DNA from: Centroberyx gerrardi
Lineage: Eukaryota > Chordata > Actinopteri > Beryciformes > Berycidae
Reading direction: 5' to 3'
NCBI RefSeq assembly: GCF_048128805.1
Contig: NC_136000.1
Coordinates: forward strand, 14,664,854 to 14,728,853
DNA: 64,000 nucleotides
Position 1 is the first letter of the stretch; the number at the start of each line of letters is the position of its first letter. Both the position numbers and the translations under genes were made by a program. A model generated the notes under the pieces. It saw nothing but the letters and a program-made list of their open reading frames with translations. It was not told where the DNA came from and made no database searches. Below are positions 51,401 to 64,000 of the stretch, piece by piece.

Positions 51401-54012
51401 ACAACATTGCTTGAAGAACCCTTAATCAACTGGATTTCAGACACACAAATACATAATTTCCTCTAGATATTAGCCATGCATCCCAAGGTCCTTGGCTGCA
51501 GCTAGGGGTTCCATCCTCACACTGACAGTGTCACAGCAATCTTGTGGAATAATGATGTCGAGTCGATGCTGTGCCCTACCTTATGAGCATGCTTTTATAG
51601 ACACACAAATATTCGAGTCTCGCCTTAATTAATATGGCAAAATCCTCCTGCAGGGCTGTTTCCTGTGCCCTTTTGATTAGCCGTGGATTAACAGGACCTT
51701 TATGTTTTCTTCATTGCACCCATGTTTTCAGCACAGGTTAGCTCCCCTATTACTAAACAAATGAATTAGTGCCTGGAAATGTGTTATGCATATTACCTTT
51801 CAGCAGGAGGCACATTGAGCTGGTCAACCATAAAGGAACAGTGCAAAGCAAGCCATGCAACATTGCTTGTTTGTATTGCTTTTTAAAGGGCTTTGTGATT
51901 TACTGTGAGGCTTGTTTATGCTTGACTATGCAAATTTTCATCTTACAACAGCATATATCATGGCCTAATTAAAGTATATCAATACAAGTGGCAGTTGCTG
52001 ATTGGTCATTGTGTTACTCACCTGTGAGCGACCAAGAGAAGGTTTGAAGATTGTCATTGTGGTTACTGTCCTGTCTTGTAAATGCAAATAGCAAATGAGG
52101 CCAAAACCAATGTTCCTACTCCCAGACAGATCCCTTGTCTCTAACAAAAGAGGCACTTTGGAGATGTAGGTCAGGAAGAGCAAAGCCTCAAATTAGGTCT
52201 CCAGATTTAGTTCACTTTTGCTTAGACAACTGGGAGTCCAGACATGGACTATGTTTGCCAACTCCTTGTTTTGTTGCTACCTTCCCTTTGGTTGTCCCTA
52301 ACATCAGCCGTGTGTTTTTGTTTATGGATGGTTGTAAACATTCATGTATTGTTATTGTGTATTGTGTTGTTCTGGTTTGTCTTTGGGTTTGTTACCCATC
52401 CTTGGAGACCAGGCATTTCCCTGATGTATTAGATGAAAGACAGAACAAAATGCCCCTCATTTGGTCCCAGTTGGTTAAGTGTGTTCTGATCACTGCCAAG
52501 GTCTGGATGAGCATGAGCCACACAAAGGACTGTGCCTTCCAACCACACAAGCTCATAATAAAAAGGATTTGCTTCAGTCGGATGTCTTAGTTATACATTA
52601 ACCCCAGAGGAGATGCATGTTGGTGGTGTTGCGGAGGACATTTGTAAGAAACAACGATGTCAACCTCTGAATTGAGCCTGGAGATTAAAGCTCTTCATCA
52701 TTCATCTATTCCATAGATTTAAAGTGTAATTCATTCATGGAAAACAGCCAGTTGCCTAACATGTCATAGCCAAAACACTTGTGCATTTGAGATGTGGTTT
52801 AAGCAATAACTTAGACGTTTTTTCCCCCACTATGAAGAAGTCGTAAAAAAGTAAACACAAAGGTCAAAGGGCAAGGTTGCGGGTTAAATCCACAAGTTTG
52901 ACCTCGGGAGGCTGTGATTTCGCTTAAAGTGACTAAACGTATTGATCCTCTTTGCTTTGATTAAGGGTAGTACTAGTGTGTATGTGTGTATTTGTGCACG
53001 TGTGTGAGAGTGTGTGTGTGTGTGTGTGGGGTACTGTGTTTCTCACTTGTTCACCTGCCCTCAGGATTTTTTCTCCATCAGTGTTAAATTAGACAACACA
53101 TTATTTAGGGGGAGTGTGAGCCTGTGAGTTCAAAAAGCCTCTCTCTCCTAAAACTTAGTATCCCTCCATTAGCATTATTTCATTCTCTGATCCTTTCCTC
53201 ATTGTGCAGCTGTACAGATCCATGATTATCCATCTCAAAGCCTGCCATCCCATTTTTATCCTCTGTGAAAGGTAGCACTTTGTATGTGATTGAACTATGT
53301 TAATTCATACAGGATTTTTTCGCATAATAGGCCTTTTATCTTTCTGCTTCACGGTGAAAGTTCACACTTCTGTTGAGTTTGTTGTTAATATATTATGATC
53401 TCACATTGCTCGATATTACATTATTCTTTCATTTTCAACCATATATAACCAAAAATTTCCATGATTATTGTTCATATGAAACTAGTCCAGCATAATACAT
53501 GGTATAGTAGTGAGGGTTTCTGCATTTTTTTCCTCAATATTGCCGCAGAAATGGACTCTATTTCATATTGTTATTCTCTTTTCTCCTCTCATCTTTCTCG
53601 CATTTACATTTTTTTTTTTTTCGAACAGTGTGTCTCTTTTTGCATCAGCATACTCTTTCCCTTTTTACATCTGTCAGCAGCTGAGGATCATGTGTAGTTT
53701 TATAGGATGATTTGTGTTATGGAGTCATCTGTCACCGAAGCTAAATGATGAAATGAGAGTGAGCTGCACTGTCTTGTCTGTAATGAATTATGCAGGGGGT
53801 CAGGGGCCTCTGTTTTGGTTGCAGTTGACAGCACAAACATGGACCTCAGGTAGTACACTCATCAGTCCTGCTGTTTCTCACCATATGGAGTCAATGAACT
53901 GGGAACCCCCCCCCCCCTCCTCCTAAAGAACCCATCCCCATACACGCACACACACACACACACTTGCACACCCACTTGCAAAACTCATGATCGCACATAC
54001 TGTAGACAGATA

Positions 54013-54013
54013 A

Positions 54014-54075
<62 letters not shown>
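54013..54075. repeat. (GATA)n microsatellite
   Basis: Perfect tetranucleotide run of about 15 units, preceded by a short CA run at about 53943-53962. Confidence 0.97.
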
Positions 54076-55587
54076 GTGTTGATAAAGGAGGGAGCTAAAT
54101 TTTCCTTATTTCATACTTCTTTAATTTCCCAAAATTACCATATTAAGACATAACAAACAACATCTTGCTCTGACACATTTAATCTATTTTGATTGAGGAT
54201 GCTTGTAAATACCCTACTTGTAAAACTGATTGATTTCTATACCAGTGAATCCTAACTGTATAATTATATAAACAAAATAAATAAAAAACTAAAAATGTAA
54301 TTATGATTTAGTTAGTCATGATTAATACCATAGCACATTTCAAAATCAATAACTTTAAAATAGGAGGCCTTCAATGAATTCTTAGTAATATCCAAGTCTG
54401 TCAAAAATGTGATGTCATGTAATATCACTAAGCCTAATGCACTTGGTTTACATGTGGCAGGAGTGATTACATAAGGCAGAGTGATTCACAACCTGTAATA
54501 TAACAGAATAACCGAGAAAAGTGTTGGCTCAGACTCCAGAGCCTGTCCCCATCTGATGGCCACAGAGGGAAACTACCTCTCACTTTTGTGTGTGGTATTT
54601 TGTGGAAAACATAATCAGGTGGTAAAAAAAAAAAAAAGTCTGTGGTCAGTGTAAGAGAGAGCGTGTCCTGTGTAAAATCGACGGATTAGTTGTCAAATGG
54701 GCTTTATTTGTTTCTTTATTTGTTTTGTAATAAAAGTGGCATTTTGTCGTCCCTTTTTCGGCTATTTCAATTTTAATTGGATGAAAATATCCATAGACAA
54801 ATTGAATTAGATGTCCCCGCCTATGTACAATTGAGATATCTGTTACAGATGATGTGCCGTATAATGAATGCCTAATTTATGTAATTAGACCATTAAGCAT
54901 AATCCGAGCATATGTTCTAAATGCCCTGAGGTCTTCTTCCAGGTACTCCCTCTGATGTCATCCAGAAACAACTAATGAGCAGGCTGCACGGACAGCAGCC
55001 CCGGTCTTTGACAAAATAAATAAAAACATTTATGTAAATATGAAAAAAAAAATGTTTGATCATTACCTGGCTTATGCTCGCTCATATCTGTTTGATTTAA
55101 AATTAAGATTCGTGAGCATGAGGGAGAATATGCTTTCATGTTGTAGCCTATACTGATTTCCTTTTGTGGTCAAAAATTCATATTCAAGGGGGCAGCATGT
55201 GAAGTTGGCCTTTAAGTAGTGTGAATATCCCCTCATAGGCTAAAATTGCCCGCCATTGAGAAGCTTCTTATGAGAGCCCTCTGTCTGCTAATTAATTGTC
55301 ATTCTGCTGAATATTCATACCTTATCATCAGCGCGTCCTTAATTGCACCGTAAAACATCTCTGGGGGCTGAAATCACCATGGACTTAATTAGAAGCACAG
55401 GCCTATTGGTTGGAGAATTACAGTATATGCCAGACAGCGAACTGTGGGTTACCTGCTTCCTCTCATAACGGAGCGCGTGCTTAACACAAGGGCCACCAGA
55501 TAGCAAGTCCCTTTAAATCTATAGACCTCGTTGTGGTAATCACGCATGTTAAAAATGGAAATCGCGGGTGAAATAAATAACTGAAAT

Positions 55588-55606
55588 GGGGGGGGGGGGG
55601 GGGGGG
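55588..55606. repeat. 19-base homopolymeric G run
   Basis: Nineteen consecutive G residues, prone to length error in assembly. Confidence 0.95.
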
Positions 55607-58600
55607 ATGCTTTAACTCACCCTCATAGTTTGCTTATTCTTTTAGAATTGCATGGGATTCCAAATGTTTGCTTTAAGAATGCAATTCACACCTCTAGCAA
55701 AGTGCAATCTGTTTATTCATTGGTTCTTTAGTAAATCTACATTGCCTGAAGTTAGGGCTTCATATGCGAGAAGCAACCTGCTCTGTGGGATTTCAAAAGT
55801 TAAAGTTGATAAAGCGCCCCTCAAAGTGCTGCACCTTGGCTGTTGTGGAGTTGGCATCATATAGGGAAATCGCCATTAAAATTAAGCTTAGGACAACTTT
55901 AGGGTCCCAAAAATTGGACTACTGCTGCATTTCCAAATAATTTAGGCTTAAATAAATATTGTGATCATCATAATTGTTAGGCGTAGGCTACATGCCGTAT
56001 GGGCCACATCAAAATTAATTTCTGGATTAATTTATGTTTATTTTCCACACTATTACAAATTAATCCCTTGACTAAAATTTACGGTGTTTGCTTCTGTAAT
56101 AAGCATCACACTCAACTTTTAAATTTCTCTTAATCGTTCCTGAATAGCAGAAGTTTTTTCTCTCCATGGGTCTGGGTGGCAGCATATCTCAACTTGATTC
56201 AGTGTGACAATATTGTTTGGCTATCATTCGCTGCTTTAGGATGAATGGCATCGATCCTCTTTTAACAACATTTGTTTCCTATTGTGTTTGGGGGTGCAGC
56301 AGTGGAGGGCAGACGTGTGAAAGTGGCTGTTTGATTCTCTTTTTCATCCCCATGACCTCAGCTTTTGTGTCTCGTCACCCTGGGAATGTCACGCCTCACT
56401 ACTCTACTTTAAGATGTTTCAGAAAGTGCCCTTTGTTTTCACTTCTTTTTTTTTTTTTTAGCCTCACACAAAATTGTTCTTGGTCCCCCCCGCTATAAAG
56501 GATACTTCAGACTGAGGCACGGTTCACAAGTGCAATGCAATTTGGCTTATCCCAACCTTTGTTCGGGTCCCTACAAATGACCAAACATAGTACAGACTTG
56601 ATCTACTGCTGCTTGAACTCAGGAGTTTGGGAGCAGCTAAAAACCCTATTCAGATTCAGAGTCATGGTGGTATTTTCAGTGTGTGCATTCGACAGGGACA
56701 AAAGGCCTACCAATATCCCATAACCCTGAAGCTCAAAAAGCCACACCGTCTGTGAGCAAAAAAAAAAAAAAAAAAGAAAAAGAAAAAGAAATACTCACTG
56801 CTCCTCGGTGGCTCGGTTGGTTAATGCGAGTCCTGCAGGTTAACTTGCAAGACACATATTTGCATGACAGCAACTGGCCACTTCTTCGGAGCAAATATGA
56901 ACGAGCGAAATTGATCACGGGTCTTCGTTTCAGGTGAAAGTGTGTAATTAAAGGATCACTTGTGGAATATATGAGCTTTGATTATTTTCCCTCACGCACA
57001 TCTAATATTATTATATCTACTATTTGCTTGACATAGGCCTATACGGTATGAACAGTCCATTAATCTCAAGCCCCATAAGAATTTTTATTCTATAGCAGAG
57101 CAAAGCATGTGCGCTGCTATAATTTACAACCCCAGACGGATTTGACTGGTCTTTGCAAACGGCTATATTAATCTCAGTGAAACGAATTTTAGACTCAATA
57201 ATATAGTTTTATAATGAATGGGCTGAATGTCAGAAGATGTTTGATACTTGACGGTGTGTTGTCATTATCCACGGTGCTTCAGATGGGTCGACAGGGCCAC
57301 TTCCTTTTGGACAAAACATTTTCAGCTGAGCGTAAATAGGAAATGACAGGTGTTAAAAAGGCACTTTGGAGAAAAAAATATGAAGAAGGCAACTGCATGC
57401 TGGAGGTTTTAGGCTTTTTTTGAGTTGTGGGGGAATTATAAGGAAACCTCGACTTTTTTCCCTTGTATAAAATTCTTTAGAAAAGCCTATCTTGCCATAT
57501 ATAAACTAATACTGTAGTAAACTGTGGCATATTACACATTTACTATACTGTAGTAATCACAGGACAATTGCTAAGACTGCCTTAATAATCACAGTAAGCT
57601 ATTTTTTCCCCCGTTTCATGGGTTTGTAGACAGCATCTTGGAGAGATTCTTACAAACATCTTACAACCGGCGGGACGCTGTCCTCTAACTGATTTCTGGG
57701 TCAAAATAGCTTGGTGTTCCCGCATTGCGATTCTATTCGTAATCCGTCAGACTGGTGATGGGGTGCATTGTGGGTTTATGGAGGGAAATTAGCATAAATT
57801 ATGAGCAAATCTGCGTGTGCGTGTGTGTGGTCCCTGGCATTGTAAACCCTCCAAGCGGAAAGGTGGCCCTGGCCAAAAGCTTGAATAGCCATAGCTCAAA
57901 ATAGGCTTCCCATTTGGTTTTCACATTCATATAATTGACTTATGGATATTTTATACAGTTTTCACCACACCATCCTCAAGGGTTTATTTGCATTTCTGAA
58001 GTACTTTTCAATCTTCTTTACATAAACACAATAGGCTTGATTGCCTCATGAAGTTTCAGTTTGAACAGCATTGTTTGCATTGTGTTGATGTTTTTATATT
58101 GTCTACTTCCTTTGCTCAGCTCGGAGCAAAATTAGCTGAGAAAAACTAATAGTCGGCTCGTCAACAAACTTGCTTATGGCAAATAATTTTGCATGGCGTG
58201 TGCATTTCGTAAACAATATTATTATATATTCGAAATAAATGAAAATACTATTTCGTTCAGTAAAATCACTAGAAATAGCTGGTGCCAATTCATTCAAATC
58301 CACATCATATTAACAAGATTTACCGATGAGTAAATGAGCAGGTGCTGCCTCACAATTTACGCATGGCGCATTAACCTTTACGAAAACTACACATTACACA
58401 CAACACTGCACAAATATAAATAATTTTAATAAATCCATGTTTTAGATTATACAATACAGACTGACATCAACAACAGCACAGATCACTAAAAGCCAATTGT
58501 ATATCAATAAAATGCAATATGCCCGATAATTTCCATGTCAAACATTCCATTTCATATTCCTTTTACATTTGTGAATTGTAACTGTAAAGTCCGCTGAAGA

Positions 58601-59193
58601 AGTATGTTAGCGCATACCTTCACACACTGAGTGCCATCGCAGTTCAATTCCGGTTGCCGAGCCTTTTCACCCCTTTTTCTGTCTTCAAATGGAAATGATT
58701 TCTATTGGCCCAAGGTGTCCATGTAAATAGGTGTAAATGAAACCAGATTATGCCTTCCTCCCAGCCCCCTCCTCCCATGGCAATTGTCATGTGATAGCAA
58801 AGAGGTGGCACATTAATGGAGCGCCTCTACAGGGGTCTTTTCTGCTCATGTCACTACATAAAACTATCAGATGGTTAGAGGAAGGACATGGAGGCATCCA
58901 CTTAGCTCGTCTTATCAAGGACGCCAGATGAAGCCTATTCAACTCTGCTAGCGGGACAAGCTGACTTACTTTGCAAGAAAGACTTACAGCACCCGTCACT
59001 CCATAAATGTGCACCGTCCGACCGCCTGCAAACTCCAGAGGCGCTCAACCTGTACCGGCTTCAGGTGACTTCAACGCAGCTCCAGCTTTGCGTGCATTTA
59101 GACTATCTTCAGCGGTTGTTTTCATGAAGAGTGGCAAGCTTTCGCCAAGGAATTAACGGAGACTAAATTTTACTTTTGTGAAAAATATCGAGG

Positions 59194-60135
59194 ATGCCTC
59201 GTCCAGGGAGAAACACTTACAGCGACCAGAAGCCGCCTTACTCCTACATCTCCCTCACTGCCATGGCGATCCAGAGTTGCCCCGAGAAGATGCTTCCTCT
59301 CAGTGAAATTTACAAGTTCATCATGGATAGATTCCCTTATTACAGAGAAAACACCCAGCGATGGCAGAACTCTCTGCGACACAATCTGTCCTTCAACGAC
59401 TGCTTTATCAAAATCCCACGGCGCCCAGATCAACCAGGTAAGGGCAGTTTCTGGGCACTGCACCCCAGTTGCGGAGACATGTTTGAGAATGGAAGTTTCT
59501 TGAGACGCCGCAAACGGTTCAAAGTGTTGATGGCATCTGATCATTTGGCCCCGAGTAAGCAATCCGATGCTGCCCATTACCTTCAACAGCAAGCCAAACT
59601 AAGACTCAGCGCACTGGCAGCCACTGGCACACACCTCCCGCAGATGTCCAGTTACAACCTCGGAGTGTCGCAGTCATCAACTTTTAAACACCCGTTTGCC
59701 ATTGAGAACATCATTGCCAGAGAGTACAAGGTCCCGGGAAGCCTTGCGTTTTCCACCATGCAGTCCATGTCTGCCGGGTATCCCCTCCACAACCAGTTGA
59801 CTACAGCCTGGCCCCATATGTACAACACCAGCGTGATTGACACGGCGGCCCCAATTTCCATGGCAAGCAGCGACTACAGTGCCTATGGCATGCCCATCAA
59901 GTCCCTCTGTCACGGGGGACAGTCGTTACCGGCTATTCCTGTGCCAATAAAGCCCACCCCGACCTCCATGCCCGGTTTCTCGGCGCTACCTCCACACATC
60001 CCCGCGTTTCTATCCAACTCCCCACAGTCCCTGAGCCCGACGTCCCCACAGACAGCAACGAGCCAAAGCAGCCCCGCAACGCCGAGCGAGACTCTGACGA
60101 ACCCCTCCACACTGCAGTCGGTGGCTGTCCATTGA
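59194..60135 (+). CDS. foxb1: Forkhead transcription factor FOXB1
   Basis: FOXB1 is a nuclear DNA-binding regulator of hypothalamic/mammillary, midbrain and spinal cord development. The intact 313-residue frame is a single exon, as in other vertebrates (human about 325). The N-terminus [20 protein letters not shown] leads into the forkhead domain at residues 12-105. Recognition helix 3 is [15 protein letters not shown] (57-71), and the basic wing reads [15 protein letters not shown] at 168-174 fits the eh1-like Groucho-binding motif FxIxxI. The C-terminus is Ser/Thr/Pro-rich and ends LQSVAVH, as in FOXB1; FOXB2 lacks this tail and carries His/Ala runs. The sequence reads [12 protein letters not shown], with one more residue after the forkhead than mammalian FOXB1. 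Teleosts have foxb1a and foxb1b; I cannot tell which this is. Confidence 0.95.
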   Translation: MPRPGRNTYSDQKPPYSYISLTAMAIQSCPEKMLPLSEIYKFIMDRFPYYRENTQRWQNSLRHNLSFNDCFIKIPRRPDQPGKGSFWALHPSCGDMFENGSFLRRRKRFKVLMASDHLAPSKQSDAAHYLQQQAKLRLSALAATGTHLPQMSSYNLGVSQSSTFKHPFAIENIIAREYKVPGSLAFSTMQSMSAGYPLHNQLTTAWPHMYNTSVIDTAAPISMASSDYSAYGMPIKSLCHGGQSLPAIPVPIKPTPTSMPGFSALPPHIPAFLSNSPQSLSPTSPQTATSQSSPATPSETLTNPSTLQSVAVH

Positions 60136-61215
60136 CCAACAATACAGTGAACTTTTCCAGTAATGAACTGTCGGCTCCCAGGCCCCTTTTACCAAACCCA
60201 AAGTTTATATTCTTGTCGGGAAAAATACTATCAAGGCGAGAAGTTGCGTTGCATATTGATTTATTTGTGTGTGTATTGAATGTGTCGCTTTAAATTGTGT
60301 CATAGAAGTTCAGCACAGAATCGCACAGCGAAGTATTGCTCTTCAAAATATAAATTATTTGATAGTTCTATTTTTCAGTTTATTGTAAAATGTGGGTGTT
60401 GAAAGTGGGGCCACTGAGAGGAGTGAAGAAAGTTTGTTTTGGCACCATCAACTATGATTTTAAGTGCTTGCAAATCCCATGACAGATTTTCAGTTTTATC
60501 AAATAGCGAAACTCACTTTTGCACCGTTTCTGTGTGACCACTGTAATGTCAATGAAATTGCGAGGCAATGATTCTGTGTTTTTGTTTGCTTTTAATACTG
60601 GAATGATGGTTAAGGGTATACCAAATAGGCATAGGGGTTAGATTTGTTCTTACCATCCCTGTAAAAAAGAAAGCAAACAGAATTATGAAATCTTTTCAAA
60701 ATTGAAAAGTAGTATTGTCAAATGTCCTCAAATGCAAGATGTGAATATTGCAAATAACTGATACTGAAATGTTGTAAAATGCACTTTTTAGTTTTATGTT
60801 TTAGATATCTATTTTCCAGAAAATGTTCTGTGAAGCATTTAATTTAAAAAGCTGTGGTGACCATGTGTATCAGATGCTGTAAATTTGTACTTTTTCTTTT
60901 TAGGTAAAGCATGCATTCTAAATTTGTGTTGTTATTGTTGTTGTTGTTTTGTTTTTGTTTGTTTATTTTTTGCAAGCATGCGTGCTTTTGAAAAGTGTGC
61001 AAATAGTCTGCAATGAATTGGAAAAAAAGCTGGTCATCAAAATATTTTCTCATTAAAAGTGAAGTAAACAATCACAATGTTTCTGGAGATTTACTAAGGA
61101 CACACTATTATTATTATTATTATTAGGCCTATTATTATTATTATTATTATTATTACTACTACTACTACTACTATTACTATTACTGCATGTGTTAAAATAA
61201 AAAAGAAATACTTGA
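60136..61215 (+). other. foxb1 3' UTR with polyadenylation candidates
   Basis: AT-rich trailer with ATTAAA at 61052-61057 and AATAAA at 61196-61201; the latter follows an ATT/ACT repeat at 61105-61183. Either could end the mRNA. Confidence 0.55.
61105..61183. repeat. (ATT)n/(ACT)n microsatellite
   Basis: An ATT run changes into an ACT run, with one GGCCT interruption. Confidence 0.93.
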
Positions 61216-64000
61216 TGGCAATATTTGATAGCATTCTTCAGTTTTTAATTGGAAACAATTATTTTAATGTAATGTTTCCCATACCGTAAATTCAGACCTG
61301 TGTGAATTCAGAGTGTGAGAGTCAAAACGCTTTGCAGACATTAAGCTGCTAGAGAAGCAGTGGGAGAGAAATGAATCGTGCAGTCGATTAGGATGCATGG
61401 AGTTGCCATGCCATGGTCACAGCGCAGACAACTGGGCTCATTCATCAAGCTGTAGGCTATACACAATTAAGCCCAACAATAAACATTTAGACAAGCAACG
61501 CATAGAGCAAGTTATTGTAGGCCTATGTCTGAATTAATCATAATGATATTAGGGTTACATATTTTTCAATTCTACAAATGTCATAGGGTAATTACATATA
61601 ATTGCCATGTTGAAAATTTTACCATCCCGCACTGGTTGAAGCTGACATAACCTGCACTAAGTCTGCTTTTTCTATTAATTTCATTTTATTTTATTGTTTT
61701 CTTAGGGTAGTTTTATTCATCATTATTCTGAGGATAGATGGGGTAATATTGTAAAATAGGCTACTGCTCAGTACGAAATACATTTTTAACACTCACTTAT
61801 TTGATTTGTTTTCAGAAAGGCTTAAATGAAAATAAAGCGCTTTATCTGCTTCCCCCCATAGAAAGCAACAGCCTATCTCGGGGTATTAAACAAATACATT
61901 AGAATTCCGTCACTTTATGCAATCGAGTAGATCAAATAAAGGGTCTCCGGCCACTTCATTCTCCCTCATTCACTTGAATTGAAAGTGCAAAGAATTGCAA
62001 ACTTAGGCTGGGCCACCAATGTAGATTTAGCCTTTTTTTCAGCAAGACAAAAAGACTGATTTTTCACAAACACATTGCTGACTGGGGAACTAGGAAACGA
62101 GCTCCGAGACCCTTTTGGAATTTAAATCCACCCCTCCCCCATGGACTGTTTGTACAACAGTGTTAGTTTTTTTTCCCACTTTGTGCATTTGTATGTATAA
62201 CATTAATGCTGACTCTGGATGATTAAATGTATTGAAGTTGCAACGCTTGTTTCCAAGCTTTCATTTTAAACCTGATATTATGCTGTATAGTCAGGACAAC
62301 TACAATTAAACCACATTAATAGACAATTAAGCTTTTTCATTGAGCGCATTTATATGGTAATTAGCCCACTTAAATAGAATAACATACCTGTTTCTCTGGT
62401 GGAAAAAAAAAAAAAAGGCGTCATTACTCCTCATTTAACATGCTAAGTAAAGAGCCTAAGAACATGTTGAATTCACAATATACCAAGGAACTTTTATAAA
62501 TATACTTTTATACTTATTATTATTATTATTATTATTATTATTGGCTATTTTTTTGAGTGAATTTTCAGTGAATTTCACTGCATACTTAGTTTGTTTAATG
62601 TGTTGTCTAGGTATTGTATTGTTAACAGTAAAGAATCCCTTAAGTACACATGGATTTAGGTTATATAGAGCTGATTTTTTTGAAGGATTTTTTAAAGAAT
62701 TGTTCTGTACACAGATGCAGTCCACTTGAAAAGCAACATCCAGTCATGCGATATTTTAAGACACAGTCGTTCTGATTTTAGAATAAAATTACACTTAATT
62801 GCACTTTGTGGTTTCTATCTAGTGCCAGTATTCTAGAAAAATGCAAGATGGAACATGTGATTGGAATTCAATTCTCATCCAAACAATTTTACACCTTCAG
62901 CTTTATCTGAATAAAAGCAAAGGAATTCACAAACTAATTGCACCATCTCAGTGAGTAGATGGGGTGGAGTAAAGCCATTGGTATTAAAAATAATGTTACA
63001 GGATATAACAGCTCAAAAAGGGGGAGGCGGGAAAAGAAGCCCGTGGTTGAGGTGTAGGAGACAGTGAAATCCTGTAAAACAGATCTCAAACCACTGCCAC
63101 TGAAAACTCATCGCTCTGCCTTCACTTGACATCCATCAAATTGAACTCAACTGTCTATAAAACTTTATTTTCTGCGAATAACACCCTCCAATATGAACAG
63201 TTTCTGTAAGTTTTTGTCTGCCAATTCCTGCAATATTACAGCGGCCCCAGGATATCCTGAAAACACAACTTTTAGACACTTTCACCTTTAATAATACATT
63301 TTGGCCTATCAATAAAAACTGTTCTTGTTATTTAAGCTCATTTTGTTGTGAGAATGCAGATGATCGTTTACCAGAGTTAGTTTGAACATGGCTACTTGAA
63401 TGTTACTGTCAACTCATTAGCACTAACATGAACTCAGTTGTATAATCCAAGTCTGCGTTGTCCTTGTTCTCTCAACTATGTTCTACTTAGACAAAGAAGA
63501 AGGTCATCTTAGGCAGGGGATGAAATATAGACCACATGCAAAACCCCAATGTTGTAGTTTAATTAAAATAATTCATTAAAGTGGAGGCCCAAGGTAATTA
63601 GCATGTATAATTTATGATTTGCTTAATGCATTCAGGCAGTGGCCTCCGCAATAAACTCAACTTAACCTCAAGTAGGGAGCTGAAACGGACAGGGTGCTGT
63701 TATTTACTATGTGTTTATTGTTTGGATATTTGTCAAGGGGAAGCGAGCGTTTCATAAAACCCTGGACGTTATCCGGCTTTCACTGCACACGAATGACTTA
63801 TTTGTTTATGAGTTTATCTTGTGGATTTATGCCCACTCATAACAAATGTTGTCAGATTTGTTGTGAGGGAAAGATATTGGGAATTGCCCTCACTATTCAG
63901 TTTTTTACTCATGTTCACTATTAGCTTGCTGGTCAGTAGTGTTGAGAATTGTTTGCTTGGATACCAGTTCCTCTGCTGACAGAATGAGGCCATGGACCAA
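61216..64000. other. Intergenic DNA downstream of foxb1
   Basis: AT-rich, with an ATT microsatellite at 62514-62542 and an A run at about 62402-62415. TAAT-rich sequence at 63555-63660 is a candidate regulatory stretch. No gene is recognised up to the window end. Confidence 0.5.

Larger units (their letters stand above)
48481..59193. other. Intergenic desert upstream of foxb1
   Basis: No host gene is recognised. The DNA is AT-rich with dense TAATTA-type and octamer-like (ATTTGCAT, TATGCAA) words at 49440-49990 and 54700-55420. This is the kind of sequence found in vertebrate developmental enhancers, and foxb1 is the obvious target. A GATA microsatellite, a 19-base G run and oligo-A/T tracts are listed separately. 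The frame at 52135-52590 matches nothing I know. Confidence 0.5.

Noticed and set aside
52135..52590. 151-codon plus-strand frame, the longest in the desert
   Set aside because: No recognisable domain. The middle is hydrophobic from T-rich DNA, as expected by chance.
56800..56880. tRNA-like A box TGGCTCGGTTGG
   Set aside because: No matching B box, acceptor stem or anticodon arm follows, so it is at best a SINE scrap.
1..64000. CRISPR arrays, bacterial operons or phage genes
   Set aside because: The window is vertebrate DNA. The short repeats are microsatellites or transposon ends, with no spaced identical repeats.

Overview
The window is nuclear DNA from a ray-finned fish, almost certainly a teleost. 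The evidence is multi-exon genes with GT-AG introns, AATAAA polyadenylation signals, long GT, GATA, TATC and GA microsatellites, hAT, piggyBac-like and DIRS-type transposon debris, and a promoter built of the TAGC/GCTA/CGTTA words common in teleost genomes. I cannot name the species.

Four protein genes are supported. (1) 461-8618 (+): the last twelve coding exons of a PCSK5-type proprotein convertase. They encode a long furin-like Cys-rich array, one transmembrane helix and a cytoplasmic tail; the catalytic part lies upstream of the window. (2) 9592-10896 (+): an intact single-exon core-2 N-acetylglucosaminyltransferase, best matched to GCNT3. (3) 12026-22010 (-): BNIP2, fully resolved here into ten coding exons (454 residues). 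(4) 59194-60135 (+): FOXB1, an intact single-exon forkhead factor. gcnt3 and bnip2 are convergent, with polyadenylation signals about 160 bp apart.

The 37 kb between bnip2 and foxb1 has no recognisable host gene. It holds AT-rich sequence that looks like a regulatory gene desert, several microsatellites, a TTAA-flanked piggyBac-like element (30889-31791), an internally deleted DIRS-type retroelement with a broken tyrosine recombinase (about 44350-46860) and, directly after it, a decayed hAT transposase on the minus strand (about 46990-48480). The 3.9 kb downstream of foxb1 is its 3' UTR and AT-rich intergenic DNA.

The genes share no pathway. A convertase that matures secreted precursors, a Golgi mucin glycosyltransferase, a BCH-domain scaffold and a neural transcription factor are neighbours by ancestry. 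In human, GCNT3, BNIP2 and FOXB1 lie at 15q22 and their relatives PCSK5, GCNT1, PRUNE2 and FOXB2 lie at 9q21. The order here therefore preserves an ancient four-gene block, with a PCSK5-type gene still beside the 15q22-type trio.
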